DNA of 64,000 nucleotides from Stenopsyche tienmushanensis (GCA_008973525.1 WACJ01000187.1:434001-498000); one strand, 5' to 3'; shown: positions 25,301-37,200, counted from the stretch's first letter. The notes: generated by a model from the letters alone, not told the origin. Numbers and translations: made by a program.

Positions 25301-28300
25301 TAGGAGTTTAAATTAAAAATAGCTAGTTGCTTAAAGATAATAAAAGGACCCCACCTAAGCGATAATATATTCCAAACTAGTTCATTGTGTAAATTGTGTG
25401 TCATTTGTGTAAATTTGTACTGTAAAATAAATTCAAGTTATTTTCTACCATATGTTTTTTTATCGGACGTTAAAGCTAGGGAAGAAGTTTTGCTATATGG
25501 TAGTGTCCTGTATCTTGTACTATTTAAATCCATTTTTTTCCGATACAAATTTATCTGACTAAATTTAATTTACTGACACATTTACATTGAAAAATAATTT
25601 ATTCGAAGTATCGTAATAATTTACTGTCACATAAATTTAGCCTCAGGTGCATTGACTCACTGAAACTTTATAGCAAATCATATTTAAATCTTCGCTGAAT
25701 TTATGATCATCCTTACAAAGTATTTTTTATGTTAAAAAATGTTTCATCGTGTGTTGATAGATAGTTTGCGGAATAGCTGCCGTTGTAATGGGAAGCGTCG
25801 CCGCCATTGAGGAAAGACAGAATTTCAATTTGAGCTTGGGAGTTCCAGCAGGAGCGATTACAGTTTTGGCTGCAGGTATTATCAACCAATTCATTATCGA
25901 CAATTTAATAAACGATATAACATGATCGAGTGCAGTAAATATGATTACAAATGATAACTCGCTAATCCAATGGATGCGTATCTCAATTCCATTGCTTGAA
26001 TAATAATTTGAGATACCCTGTGTGTAATTCATACAATTTCAGTGATGGATATGGCGATGCGTATATTCGAACTCGATCTCTATCCAGCAAATGATCAAAT
26101 TGCGGGAACATAACGTAAATGGATTCCCGGTAGGGTTTCTCTGTCCATCGACTACTTCATTACACCTTTAACGGACTTGCTCTGAGAGAACAGGAAAAAG
26201 CTTCCCAAGTGCTTTTAACTTCCCACATAGTCAGGTCAACCAAAATGTACAGAAAATCGTTAAGCATTATACTTGACGACCCCCAACAAATTTGGCTCGT
26301 GAGTCCTCTTACATAATGCCAAAGGGTAACAAAAACTCTTCTGATAGGATTTTCCAGTCGTTCCATTTCAATCACATCTCCACTGAAACTAATCGGATAT
26401 GTCAAACGTATCATATCCTATTTCCGATTAAAATCAAAATATTATTTCTATATAAGTACTTTATAAAAACAATTTTGCGCGTATTGAAGTATTATGTGTA
26501 AAGAGTTAATTTTAAACCAATTTTATTTGTACAGTTTCTTTATTTTCATCAATAAATTTTGTATAAAAGCAAGTGCTTGCTGGATTAGATGAACTAGATC
26601 AAATAATATAATTTGAAGATTGATCACAAGATTAAATAAACATCAATCGAAAAGTAGCAACATTATTTATATTCTTATGAAGAAATCATAAAAATATGGT
26701 AAATCTAAGAGTACTGTATTTTCAGTATACAATATTTGAATTTAGAAAACAATGATTTATATTGAAAAATATTTATCACTCTATCATCCAAGAAAGCAAT
26801 ATTCATTACACTGCAGAAATAATGAAGAAAATTGACCACTAACCTTGGCCACGGGAAGACGTGTTCTTCCCACCGGCACCCAAGCACCCAACTGTTGAGG
26901 TGTATATTTTAAGATATAAAAGGTTTTAATACGCTTGAAGAATATAGTATAATAAAAATTCTATCAGTATTCAAAAATTGATCATATTTTTAATTTTTAA
27001 GTATGAATAATTTGAATTCAAAACATCTCCATCTAATGAATTTGTAGATCTACGGAATCAGAAAAAATATTTATCACAATTCCAAATTAATAATTGTTAA
27101 TCATCACACTTTCTTCAAACAGTAGAAATAACATTGGACGATCAATTTGAAAATATGTAATTCGTTTTTGGCACTCAAATCCTTTTAAATTTACGGCGGC
27201 AATATTTTAGTTAGAAATGCCTCGAATTCTTAACCAGGCCATAAAAATAATGACCATCGTTTCCCTCAAACTTTCAGGGTAAATATCGACCCAGACATAT
27301 TTTCATTCATGCTATTTTTGTCACCCCAATTCATTATCATCGCATTTTCGCTTTAATCAAAATTAACAGATTTATTCCATCAAAGACAACCATGCTTTTA
27401 TTTTATTATTCCTATATAGTAATTTAAGCAATGGAAATTAAATGAATGCTAGACGAACGTTTGATGAGCATTCAACTGTTTGCTCACAACTTTATTTCAC
27501 AAACAAGTTACAGAAAACAAGTGTTGAGTTCTTCGTTAAAAATTCATTCAAACGCTACAACTTTACTTAACATCTGGCATACGTCCGACAACCTGACGTC
27601 TGCAAACCCCTCAACGAACGAATAGAGCAATTATTTATATTTCTTGCTTTTAATCCATTAATATGTCCAAAAAATCACGTAATAAAAATGTATTTCAAAC
27701 AATGTTTTGAAATAAATCGCGTCCGATATCCAAATGCTTTTAATATTTCCACAAATTAAGGATCAGGTCAAAAAATTTCAATTAAGTAAGAGGTTAAGAA
27801 TATTCTACGATAAACCTAAATAAGCATAAATAGGCCCTGATAAGTCTGGAAGTCTGCATAGTGACTAATCAATGAAATTGAAGGATACATTTTTAAAACA
27901 AAAAAGAAATAACTTTTATCCCATCGTCAACTGTCCATTATAATACCGAAATTGTTGGAAAAGCCCAAAAGCCACAGGTTATATTATTTTACAACAAACA
28001 CAAAGGAGGTGTTGGCGTTATGGAGCAGATGCTTGGGGAGTATATGTATATATGTACAATGCCCGGTACACACGAGGCTGGTTTTCAAGCTAGCAAACAA
28101 ATGCTGTTAATCTGGAAGGATAGTATCTTTAGTTCTGTTTTTGAGCTAAAAAATAGCTTAAAAACGAAGTTAGCCATTGAACATTGAACACTAAATTAAT
28201 ACTTTTTCCTTTGTATATGCCTGTTAAGTCTCAATATTCCTTACGTCTCCAAAAATATCCAAATTAAAAATCAAATGAAACATATAAAATTGATAATTCA

Positions 28301-31300
28301 TATGAAAGTATAAACCAATTCCATTTTCCCTAAATTAGCATATGGATTTAAAGCTCGAATATTTTAAAAAATCAGGAGAAGAAATTACAGTTGGAAAAAT
28401 GCGTAAATAACCTTAAGCAAATAAAAAGATATTCAAAATGAAAACAACTTATTTATATGGCGGAGTATTCTATCAATAATTTGAAACAGCGAGTAGCCAT
28501 GATAAAAAGACTACCTATTCAGATCATGATTTAAAATTTTCAAAATACTATGGTATTTCCCCAAAAATATCAAAATGGGGATAATTGAAATTGAATAATA
28601 TATAAGGGAAAAGTATAAATGATATTTATTATATTAGTTTTATTATAAATATGAACAAGCATACAAACATTGATTTTTATATTTACATTAATTATTAAGA
28701 TAATTTGGTACAATCCTGTTAACGGGGGGCAAGCATATTGGTGAATTGAAAACGACTACTAATATTGGTTTTTTGTTTTTTTTTTTTTTGTTAAATTTAA
28801 ATTCGAATCTGGTTAGATTAGGTTAGATTTTTTTGTTTTAATTGTGTTGAAATGAACGCGTTTTCAATTCACCAATATGCTTGCCCTCCGTTAACAGGAT
28901 AGTACCGTTAATTTTACTATACCTATATTATTTGAAAAAATGCAAACAATAAGTTGGCAAAGATTTATAGCAATCGAATGAACGGTATGGCAGCGCATTT
29001 AATACAGACAAACAAACATTAACTTTTATACATTAGACTATATCTATGTTACTTGCGGAGTCCTTGGCAATAAGTGAACGAAGTCTTATTGCAATCCGAT
29101 TAACAGTGTGGTAGCGCATTTCAAACGAACAAAACTCAATTCATTTTTTTAAGAAGAAGAAGACAAATAAGGTCGCTTAAAATATCTGAACAAAACTCTG
29201 GAATTTAAATTCGTAATGCTTAGTGTGAGGGATTGTATTTATAATATGAACTTTATTCACCTTAAATACACAATTTTTGATCCATGCATTACATTTTAGC
29301 ACAGTGAAGATTAAATTGTGAAAAGTATTTTTAGATCTTTAACAAGAACATGTTTTTCAACTGTATTACGCTACATAGAATCTAAAGGAAATAGCTCTGA
29401 TAGACCACTTAACCCTTTTCACACTGGCCGGAATTCCTCCCCATGTGTACATTGTATTGCTTGATCGTTCGGTAGTATATTCAGGGTCTTGTATTAAATT
29501 ATTTGAATTCTTGCTGGTATATTTCAAATTTAATTTAATATATCGTTTATTTAAAATAATATTAACCTATGCTGGATGATTTGAATCTTTAATATTTTCA
29601 GCTTGGAGTGTACATCGTTCGGTGCATAGAAACGCTGGGGGTAGACGAGGGGGTGAATGGGCAGACCGCATTTTATGGGCGAGTGCATGTATTCTACATG
29701 TTGGATTACTAGCCCTTTCGGCACGTACTGCATTTCGTAGACATAGACATGGACACAGGTAAATCCGATTAAAATAGAAATATAGTTCAAATTTGGATCC
29801 ATCTATAATACTCTGTGCACACGAGGCTAGTTTTCCAAGCAAGGATAGCAAGCTAGTAATTGAAGCTCTATTTAGTGGTCTATAAACCAAGCTAGTTATG
29901 TTTGCACGGAACTATAATTTGCTAGCTTGTTATCCTAGCTTGAAAAACTAAGCATGCATAGGGGATAATGATTTTTTCTTTTTCAAGTCATGCCAGTAAC
30001 ACATCGTTGGCTTTGGCGATAATACAAGGACTGCTTGCCGCAGCAACGTTGGCAGCAGCAATATTGGTTGCTAGATTGCGATGGATACATGGACCCACGC
30101 CAGCTGGACCACCCCCTCGAAGCGATAGATGTCCACGATCAACCTCACATACTGCAGTCAGCATGGTACAAAATGTATTTCATTGAAATAACCTATTCGT
30201 TGATAGGATGAACAAATTAACGTTCTCGGCCTCCAAGTCGCAAGGACTCATGCTCAGGGGTCGGCTTAAGCGATCCCCTCGGCCTCGAATGGGCGGTGAC
30301 GTGGTCAAGTTTGTGAACTCGGCCCCCTATCTGGGCATCACTCTGGATGACTCCTGCGGCTTCGTGATTCACGCCCGCCGCGCGGTAGAAAAAGCGGCAA
30401 ATGCCTTTGGTAGACTGTCGAGGATTGCGGCGAGCGATTGGGGTATCAGAGGCCGCCCCCTGTTGACTGCGTACAAGGGTATCTTCCTCAGTATTTCAGC
30501 GTACGCAGCGGGAGCATGGGCGCACAGGGTCGGCATCCAGCTGGTGAAGCAGATTCTGCTACGAGGCCAGAGGTCGGCTTTAATACTTCTATCGAAGGCG
30601 TACCGTACGGCCTCGACCGACTGTCTGCCGGTGCTGGCGGGCGTCATGCCCCTGGATTTGGAAATCCAATGTCGAGCGGCGAGGTTCCTCGCAGAAAACG
30701 GTGAGACCCCGGAAATCGGCGGCAGGAGCATCCCGATCGACGCAGGTTCCTCTGACGCGCTCGGCGATCTTCGTCGACGCGCGAAAGAGGCTTCGTTAGT
30801 TAGCTGGCAGGAGAGGTGGTCCGAGTCTACTTCCGGCCGCCACCTCTCAAAGTTCTTCCCCTCGGTTAGAAACCGCCTGCGTTGCCGCTGGGTCGTTCCA
30901 GATTTCTGGACGTCCCAGTTCCTCACAGGGCACGGGCGCTTTAGGGCTTCGTTGTATAGGTTCAAACTATCCCCGGTTTCGGAGTGTCCATGCGGCGATC
31001 CGGATATGGACGCAGACCACGTTCTGTGGACATGTCCGGGCATGGCGTCCGATCGCGAGGCGCTCTTTCGTAGTGTCAGCGGCCCGAAAGTCGGGCCGGT
31101 TGGGCACACAGACCTGGTGGCCACTCCCTCCTCATTCAGGGCATTCAGGGTATTCTGTAGCATTTTTGGACAAAAATGCGTTCCTGGGGGCTACTATGAT
31201 CCCATCGATCATGATAGCACCCCCAGCGGCTAGCTCAATCAGGTGGCTCGCGCCAAGAGCGTCGCGAGCGAGACTAGGCAACCCCCCCCCTCTCCCATAA

Positions 31301-34300
31301 TGTATATATATATATATCTATTATACTTCTTTCCTTTATTTATTTTTTTTATTTTTTTAATTTTATTTATTCATTTATTTATTTATTTTATTATTATTAT
31401 TTTATTTTATTTTTTTCTTTTTCAATATCTATGTATATATTTTAGTTAGGTCTAATTGATAAATTCAAGTACCTAGCTAGCTTCCCCCCGCGCTTAGAGC
31501 GTAAGTGGCCATCGGTGTTGAGAAAGAGTGGGTCCTCGCAGACAGTATAATTTCAGGTTTTGCACCTTGGGTGCACTTTGTTGAGCGGGCTGGCATGGTC
31601 CCGAATAGCGGGACCAATAAACAGCTCGGGTAAGAGGTGGGTCACTGTCTATTCGTTGATAGGATTCTTAGATCAGAATTTGTGTCCGATGGAATCTAAT
31701 TTGCTTTACTCATTCCAGGTTCCTCTAGCATCGACTTATGGGGGTCATTCGATCAACAACGATAGTGTCAGTAAAAACGCTGACAATTTGAGCTCCGACA
31801 ACGAAATGATGGAGATCAACATAGCCGACAACAAGGCGACGTTCACAGATGTGAAATCTTCGCCAAAAATTAAAAATGTCAACATCGAAACGCCGAAATT
31901 TGATCTGCAACCTTTGCACATCCTCAATACGAGCCCCCTGAAATTGCTCGAGAACGACTTCACGCAGCATAAGAACAACGAAAGACAACCACACCAGAAC
32001 GAAGTATCGCTCAAAGGCGAACAAATCAATATATCAGAAAAAATATCCAATTGCAATAATACGGATAACAGCAATAGTGATAGTGGAAATTGCCATCAAA
32101 TGAAAAAATGTATAATCTAAGATAACATTAACAAAATATTTTATAAATTTTGTATTACTCTACATTATTATAGGCCAAATATATATGAAAACTTATTAAT
32201 GTCAGCCTTGTTTCATTTTATACTAATGCCATCTATGAATATTAATATAACGACATTTGGTTTGAAAATTTGCTTAAATTATGAAAATCAATAAATTAAT
32301 TCGATTGAAATTGCTTCGGACACAAAATTTAAATATTGCGGCTAAGGCCCATCAGAAGGGGGCCGGGAGATGCTGCTGCCCTAGGCCCTTAGGGCTCTCC
32401 ACTTGGCAGTTAATTAAACAAAAATAATTATAATATGTTCTAAAAATAATTAATAGTTTTCTACGTGTATGGAACAACTAAATGCTTTAGTTACACTCAA
32501 TATAAATTATTAGTATTCTCGAATGATCAGTGAATTTGCTAATGTTGAAATGCGCAAACCTTCTGTAAAATAATTAAATTTAATAATACGGAATAATATT
32601 AAATACACCATTGCTTAATAATATTGCAAAAATGTAAAAATAATTAGAATTATAGTAGACTCTCGATTATCTGGGCTAATGCTGGGGAGGAAGGGCACGG
32701 ATAACTGGAAAGCACGGATAATCCAAATCATCAAATTTGTACTTGGTTTCGAATATAATAACATATTTTTTCAAAATTTTAATACTCATTATTTATCAAG
32801 AAAAACGCTCATAATTGAGGAGATTATCATCATCATAGTACAGCCACAAACTATTCATCGCAGAAGTTAAGGAGATAAGTGACTGTTAGTAGTTAGTGCT
32901 AAGCATTACCAAAATATAAAAAAATATATACTCGGCTTACGAGTGTTTCTGGTTACGCTTTTACGAGCGAAATTCCGGGTTACGAGTCACACGAAGGAGT
33001 TCGTCGGTTCGGTAACTTGGTCCCGTCGGGCTAAGTTACCAGGCCATAAACCGATGAAAAACCGTCTGAACCTCCTCTTTTGTGCGAATGCCATTGGCGA
33101 CAAGAAGATAAAGCCTCTTCTTGTTTAAACTTCGGAGAACCCGAAATTATTCTGTTATGCTGCCGGTTATGTGGGGCTAGAACAGTAGAGTATGGACCGA
33201 CGAAGAACTTTGGAGACCAGATTCGGACTATGTGCACTCGAAGGTGCGATGGAGGAGGAAGGACGTAGATTAAGCAAAATCAAAGGATATACTATCGCGA
33301 GTTCACTACCACCACGAGTCCAACCTCAGTTTGAAGGGGGCATGGTACTCGAATCAGTTTGGTCATTTGTTGTACCTAGCTACTGAGACGAGTCGCCGTC
33401 GGAACAGCCTAAAACCGTTCTCCTCTGTATGCCTAGGCTGTTGAGGATAGTGGTGAGCCTTTGACACAGTCTCCACCAATTACTGTAATCGGCTGTTCCA
33501 CACACCCCTTTATGGGTACGCAGCAAAGGGTGATCACAGGGTAGTTTTAGAACGAGACTTCCAGGGGTTTGTGAGTGAAAAGGAGCCTGTCGAAAAAATT
33601 GTGCCATTGATTATAAACGATTAATTCGTCTTCAATTACAATTTTGGTAAAGAAATATATGTGTTTTTTAGCGTTATGTCTTTGAGAAATGATAACACAT
33701 AAAAATTTATGAATAGAGCTGTCTTAGCTCCTAGATTTAGCAAAAACTATAATAGCATGTCAGATTGCTAATATTTGGTTTCCAATTAACCACTGTTTAA
33801 TTGTCAATAAGAGCGTTGGTGATTTGTTTCGTGTTATTTATCCCAATATTATAATTTTCAGGTTATTTTACAAGTCCAACGTTGAATATAGACAGCGATA
33901 ACCTTACCACTCAAAATGCTTATATAAATCCAAGTTGTAAGAAGGCAATTGAGAAGAACGAGTTTTCAAATTCTATGCATTCCAATGCCAAAAGGGACCC
34001 TAAGCAAGGAGCCGAAAATGATGTTGTATTTGAAATAATTGAGATGGATTCATCAAATCTGATTTATTCAAATACGGAACAAAATCTAACAAAAGGTGAA
34101 TTTAACTTAAGTTTTATAGAAAATTACTCATTAATTTTGATTTATCTTCTAAATATATAAAAATCAATGTCTGTCATCGCGGTGTCCGATCCGGTTTAGC
34201 TAAGGTAAAAGAAGTCTTTAGTCAACTATGCCGAAAGGCGGTAATGCCATGCAACAAATCAATCATTCATGTATTCTAAAAGCGAGTACCCGCCAAGTAA

Positions 34301-35157
34301 AGCAATGCTTTGGAGCTAACTTACACATAAAAAATTAATCAATAACAAAATAAATCGATAGCATTAAATTCATAAATAAAGCAGATGATTACGCGAGCAT
34401 CCTTTCTTTCCCCGTCCCCGCAGCCCAAACTTCATTTCACCAGACTAATATGCGCCAACATGATGCATCCATATAATATTTTTACTCTGCCTATTCTTAT
34501 TTCCGTAAGTGACAATAGTAAGTTGACAAAGTTTTATTGCAATCGGATGAACGGTATGGAAGCTCATTAAATACGGACAAACAAACATTGATTTTTATAT
34601 AATAAACTATGCCTATGATACTCGCGCAATCCTTAGAAATAAATGGACGAATTTTTATTGCAATCTGATTAACAGTGTAGCAGCGCATGAAATACGAACA
34701 AACAGAGACTATTTTTTATATATAAGAAGATAGAGCGTCGACTGTCCCATGTAAAAAGCGATGGCGCCCCCGCTGTTGCGATACTCGTTGTTATGCGCAT
34801 ACGTTTAGGATCACTAATTTTGTTTTACTGCGCATGTGCTTCATTCTCGAATTTTCCATGCAAAAAGATGACTTGCCTATTCGATGAATTTATCAACGGA
34901 CAAAATCATATCGATATTCCTTTACTTTTGAGTAAATCACAATCTAATGTTACATGTGTTTTAAATCAATCGTTTCAGATGAAAATGCAAAGCAAGATAA
35001 CTTGCAGGAAGGAGGGAGTCCTTGTGATCTAGTTTATGATATTTTTTACGAGACAAGGATTTCTAAAAACAAAAATAAATATATTCCCGAAATGATCGTC
35101 CAGGAGCCTGTATATGATGAAATAAAAGTAGTATCAAGTAGAAAAAGTAATCAGTAA
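22330..35157 (+). CDS. Novel four-pass membrane protein with long tyrosine-bearing tail (7 exons)
   Basis: Exons: 22330-22458, 25761-25875, 29602-29758, 29988-30165, 31719-32109, 33862-34095, 34979-35157. All join GT-AG in matching phase and total 1383 nt (460 residues plus stop). After a Gly/Ser-rich N-terminus, four hydrophobic segments follow: VVQIVCGIAAVVMGSVAA (about 41-58), GVPAGAITVLAAA, ILWASACILHVGLLALSA, and LALAIIQGLLAAATLAAAI (about 140-158). A possible N-glycosylation site (NLS) lies between segments 1 and 2. The rest is a polar tail, presumably cytoplasmic, with tyrosine motifs YINP, YSNT and YDEI in exons 6-7. The exon 5 donor (T|GTATAA) is weak; reading through gives a stop at 32118. 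Topology resembles MS4A or sarcospan-like proteins, but I do not recognise the family. A 7-residue longer start at 22309 is possible. Confidence 0.8.
24672..25035 (+). pseudogene. Transposon protein fragment of the 'LACRHH' type
   Basis: The ORF from 24739 begins MEKYMLRLACRHHIMEMMLE and continues with GPFSAPDIQLFKRFKKNWDKID. Upstream in the same frame, across a stop, is FDTTVNTGLRNEACVLLE. I recall this block order (FDTT..NTG, A..LLE, LACRHH, then P-D-LFK-F-W) from uncharacterised transposon-like proteins in aphids, Hydra and molluscs. The frame ends at 25035. It lies in intron 1 of gene 1 and is a relic. Confidence 0.6.
28707..28906 (+). mobile_element. 200-bp TIR element (MITE) in intron 2 of gene 1
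   Basis: The two 48-bp ends are inverse copies with two mismatches, beginning GGTAC(A/T)ATCCTGTTAACG. The centre is T-rich with GGTTAGATTAGG. A 5'-truncated copy ends at 36713. No clear target duplication was seen, so the superfamily is open. Confidence 0.9.
28925..29150 (-). repeat. Pair of ~120-bp tandem units, copy 2
   Basis: Inverted copy of the two-unit repeat at 8800-9060. It has GAACGGTATGGCAGCGCATT near 28979 and the diverged second unit AACAGTGTGGTAGCGCATT near 29101. It starts about 20 bp after the MITE at 28707-28906. Confidence 0.7.
29813..29961 (+). mobile_element. 149-bp TIR element filling intron 3 of gene 1
   Basis: Left end CTGTGCACACGAGGCTAGTT and right end, read inverted, CTATGCATGCTTAGTTTTTC. 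The inner parts match as GGATAGCAAGCTAG against GGATAACAAGCTAG. It takes up most of a 229-bp intron. A partial relative lies at about 28061-28105. Confidence 0.75.
30193..30209. repeat. Left target site duplication, 17 bp
   Basis: CTATTCGTTGATAGGAT, repeated exactly at 31649-31665. The pair brackets the retrotransposon at 30210-31648. Confidence 0.9.
30210..31233 (+). pseudogene. C-terminal part of non-LTR ORF2 (RT thumb and zinc knuckle)
   Basis: About 340 residues are open. The start codon at 30208 is made across the insertion junction and is not native. The N-terminal part matches the region after the RT core (VKFVNSAPYLGITLDDS, then AYKGIFLSISAYAAGAW). The C-terminal part holds the Cys-His motif CPCGDPDMDADHVLWTC common to R1/Jockey-type elements. 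The catalytic YxDD core and the endonuclease are missing through 5' truncation. Codon and base use (GC-rich) differ sharply from the host exons. Confidence 0.85.
30210..31648 (+). mobile_element. 5'-truncated R1-like non-LTR retrotransposon in intron 4 of gene 1
   Basis: A GC-rich 1439-bp insertion bracketed by an exact 17-bp direct repeat (30193-30209 and 31649-31665). It keeps the C-terminal third of ORF2 (to 31233) and a 3' UTR with a C-run and a long T-rich stretch (31320-31440). There is no poly-A tail at the 3' junction, as seen in some R1-type elements. The open frame and exact duplication imply a young insertion. It sits wholly within the intron (30166-31718), in the same orientation as the gene. 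Confidence 0.9.
32216..32320 (+). repeat. ~100-bp repeat shared with 49040-49145
   Basis: Contains GAAAATTTGCTTAAA and AATAAATTAATTCGATTGAAA. The related copy lies just upstream of the 5S gene at 49208. It falls at the start of intron 5 of gene 1 and supplies an AATAAA (near 32290) that could serve a short isoform ending at 32120. Confidence 0.5.
32653..33640 (+). mobile_element. Decayed pogo/Tigger-type transposon in intron 5 of gene 1
   Basis: The left end AGACTCTCGATTATCTGGGC follows TA and matches the element at 8062. Transposase relics are KNRLNLLFCANAIGDKKIKP (33058-33117), a DDE-domain block of the Tigger family, and ERDFQGFVSEKEPVEKI near 33555. The latter parallels the C-terminal region of the reverse-strand copy in APC1 intron 9. 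Several frame breaks show it is dead. The right limit is uncertain. Confidence 0.75.
34500..34735 (-). repeat. Pair of ~120-bp tandem units, copy 3
   Basis: Inverted copy of the 8800-9060 pair, in intron 6 of gene 1. Units carry CGGATGAACGGTATGGAAGC (34543) and TGATTAACAGTGTAGCAGCG (34666). Confidence 0.7.
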
Positions 35158-35238
35158 AATATGATGAATTTAAAAATGTATATAAGTACCGTAGGTCACG
35201 CCCAAGTTTTTTCAAACAAAAAGTTCCATAAATGATAA

Positions 35239-35244
35239 AATAAA
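35239..35244 (+). promoter_or_regulatory. Candidate polyadenylation signal of gene 1
   Basis: AATAAA 82 nt past the stop codon at 35157; the first canonical hexamer after the stop. Confidence 0.5.
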
Positions 35245-35396
35245 AGTTTTGTTTATCATTTTAAACCAACGATCAAAATCCATAAGAAGAAGGAAAGGAA
35301 TATCCTGGAGAGATGAGTACTTAATAAGATTCGCAATCCATTTGACATTGATATTGAAGACTTGTCTGATTTTTGAAATTATTAGTTTCCAAAAAG

Positions 35397-35465
35397 TGAC
35401 GTGCAGGACGCGGGAGTTATGAGGAGTCCTCGGTTAGCCTTGACTGCAGGAGGACGTCCTTCCCA
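35397..35465 (+). repeat. LTR fragment related to 43107-43175
   Basis: GTGACGTGCAGGACGCGGGA and then GGTTAGCCTTGACTGCAGGA match the interior of the LTR at 42932-43408. A short broken piece. Confidence 0.65.
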
Positions 35466-35984
35466 CAGCTTTTCATTTCATCTTAAAATCATTATATTTT
35501 TATTCTGTGGTTGTAATAGCATAAAATAACTGTATTTTGCAATGTATTTTTGATCTAAATAAAAAAATATTTTATGCAATTGGTTTAAAAAAATTACTAC
35601 TGAGCTTCCGTTATTCGGTTCAATTACTTAAACAAAAAACTAGCGACTATTTTGAACTTAGATTAGTTTTAAAATGTTCTCTATTTTATGCCTTTTCCAT
35701 ATTTTTAAGGATTATCTGAAAAATGAACCCGATAGGTGGTTAGAAATGTCAGATAAAGGTAAAAGTTTGAATATAATTTTGTCTCTTAAAAACTAAAAAA
35801 AACGCGAACGAAAACCCGTTATCTAACGTTTTAAGTGATTAAAATCATATAAACATGACTTGCGTAAAACATTAGACACGGTTTTTCCGATTGCGTATTT
35901 TGGCATTTAAGAGGCAAAATTAGTATTAATTTTTTACCTTTATCTGATATTTCGAACCTCCTGACAGGTTCACATCGGATTAAG

Positions 35985-36340
35985 TCAATCCGCGTTGAGT
36001 GGAAACCTTCGCTGATATTTTCGAAACTCACGTTTCATCCCGAATTGATGCAAAAACTCATCATCACGACGCTGTTTTTGTTCCATTAAGAGCAAACGCA
36101 GCACCCATCTTGCGCATAGCTTTCTCGTGTCCAAATTTTCAGTCAATATGCGATGTACAGCATTTTTTGAAAAGCCTACCATGTCTGCTAGCTCGCGCAC
36201 AGTCGATGGTCATCCAATACCATTTTGTGGATTTTCTTCATCATTTCTGTGGTGGTTACCTCATTTGGTCGACCACTGCGCTGTGTGTAGAGAAAGGGGA
36301 ACACCAGAAATTATTCAACCAGAAAGACTCAGAGATGGCT
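35985..36340 (-). pseudogene. Mariner transposase N-terminal fragment
   Basis: On the reverse strand, from about 36330 down to 35985, the frame reads GRPNEVTTTEMMKKIHKMVL, a variable stretch, then VRELADMVGFSKNAVHRIL and RKLCARWVLRLL. These are the DNA-binding helix-turn-helix region and the linker motif (normally WVPRLL) of mariner transposases. The catalytic domain is absent. It stops near 35985, so the copy is truncated. Confidence 0.85.
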
Positions 36341-36577
36341 ATGGGTAATTGTTTCAGCAATTGAACCCGAAAAAACGACTGAATAAAAACCAATATATTA
36401 GAAAAATAGTTAAAAATAATAATATTAAATTAAAATAAAAAAAATATAATTCATTGAAATTGATAATGTTTTGGAGGAAGTATATGGACAGTCGGAAAAT
36501 CAGTCACAGCATAAACAACCATTTGCACTGTCTTTTGTCGTTGTTGCTATTTGGATTGGAAAAAAGACCGAAGACAA

Positions 36578-36713
36578 GATTTTTTTTTTTAATTCAATTT
36601 AAATTCTAATCTGGTTAGGTTAGGTTAAGTTAGGTTTTTTTGTTTTAATTGTGTCGAAATGAACACGTTTTCAATTCACCAATATGCTTGCCCCCCGTTA
36701 ACAGGATAGTACC
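36578..36713 (+). mobile_element. Truncated copy of the 28707-28906 TIR element
   Basis: Keeps the T-rich centre (here with GGTTAGGTTAGGTTAAGTTA) and the whole right end to GATAGTACC at 36713. The left end is missing. Confidence 0.85.
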
Positions 36714-37129
36714 CAATTTTATTTCTAAGATACATTTTCTCCCAAATATTGAGTACTGGTTGTCAAAAAGTATAAATATTGAAACTTGTGAAATATTTGT
36801 TATTGTTTTTTTAGTTATAAGCTGATCTCATGAGGTTTTTTTTTTGTTATTTAGATGATATTTTAGTTTTCGAATACACAATAACCAAAAAGTTTGTTAA
36901 TTTTTGAAGACCCTAAAATTAACCTACGATAGTTTTGTAAGAAATGCTTATTTTATTTCACCCCATCCATATTAATGCAAAAAAAATACAAAAATATGCT
37001 TGTAACGACTGATTTTCTGGTGCGGGTCAAATAAAATCCACGAAGTTTGTGCCATACCAGTTAAGGGTTAATTAATTATGGCATGGTATTATTATGTTTA
37101 TTTTATTTTATAAGTCTCATAATCCTATA

Positions 37130-37200
37130 AAAAAAATAATTAATATATTTCAGGCACGAATAATCCGCAAATCGGATAATCCGTACTCGGATAATCGAAA
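37130..37200. repeat. Isolated pogo/Tigger-type right end
   Basis: GGATAATCCGTACTCGGATA followed by ATCGAAAGTTC matches the right end of the element at 8062-9535. Probably the end of a largely deleted copy. Confidence 0.5.

Noticed and set aside
29408..29445. TTAACCCTTTTCACACTGG as a piggyBac-like end
   Set aside because: No matching inverted end with TTAA was found nearby.
30369..31163. Long reverse-strand ORF of 264 codons
   Set aside because: It is the antisense shadow of the GC-rich retrotransposon ORF at 30210-31233; no family motif in this frame.
36610..36635. TTAGG repeats suggesting interstitial telomere
   Set aside because: Only about four imperfect units, and they belong to the interior of a TIR element also present at 28707 with a more degenerate version.
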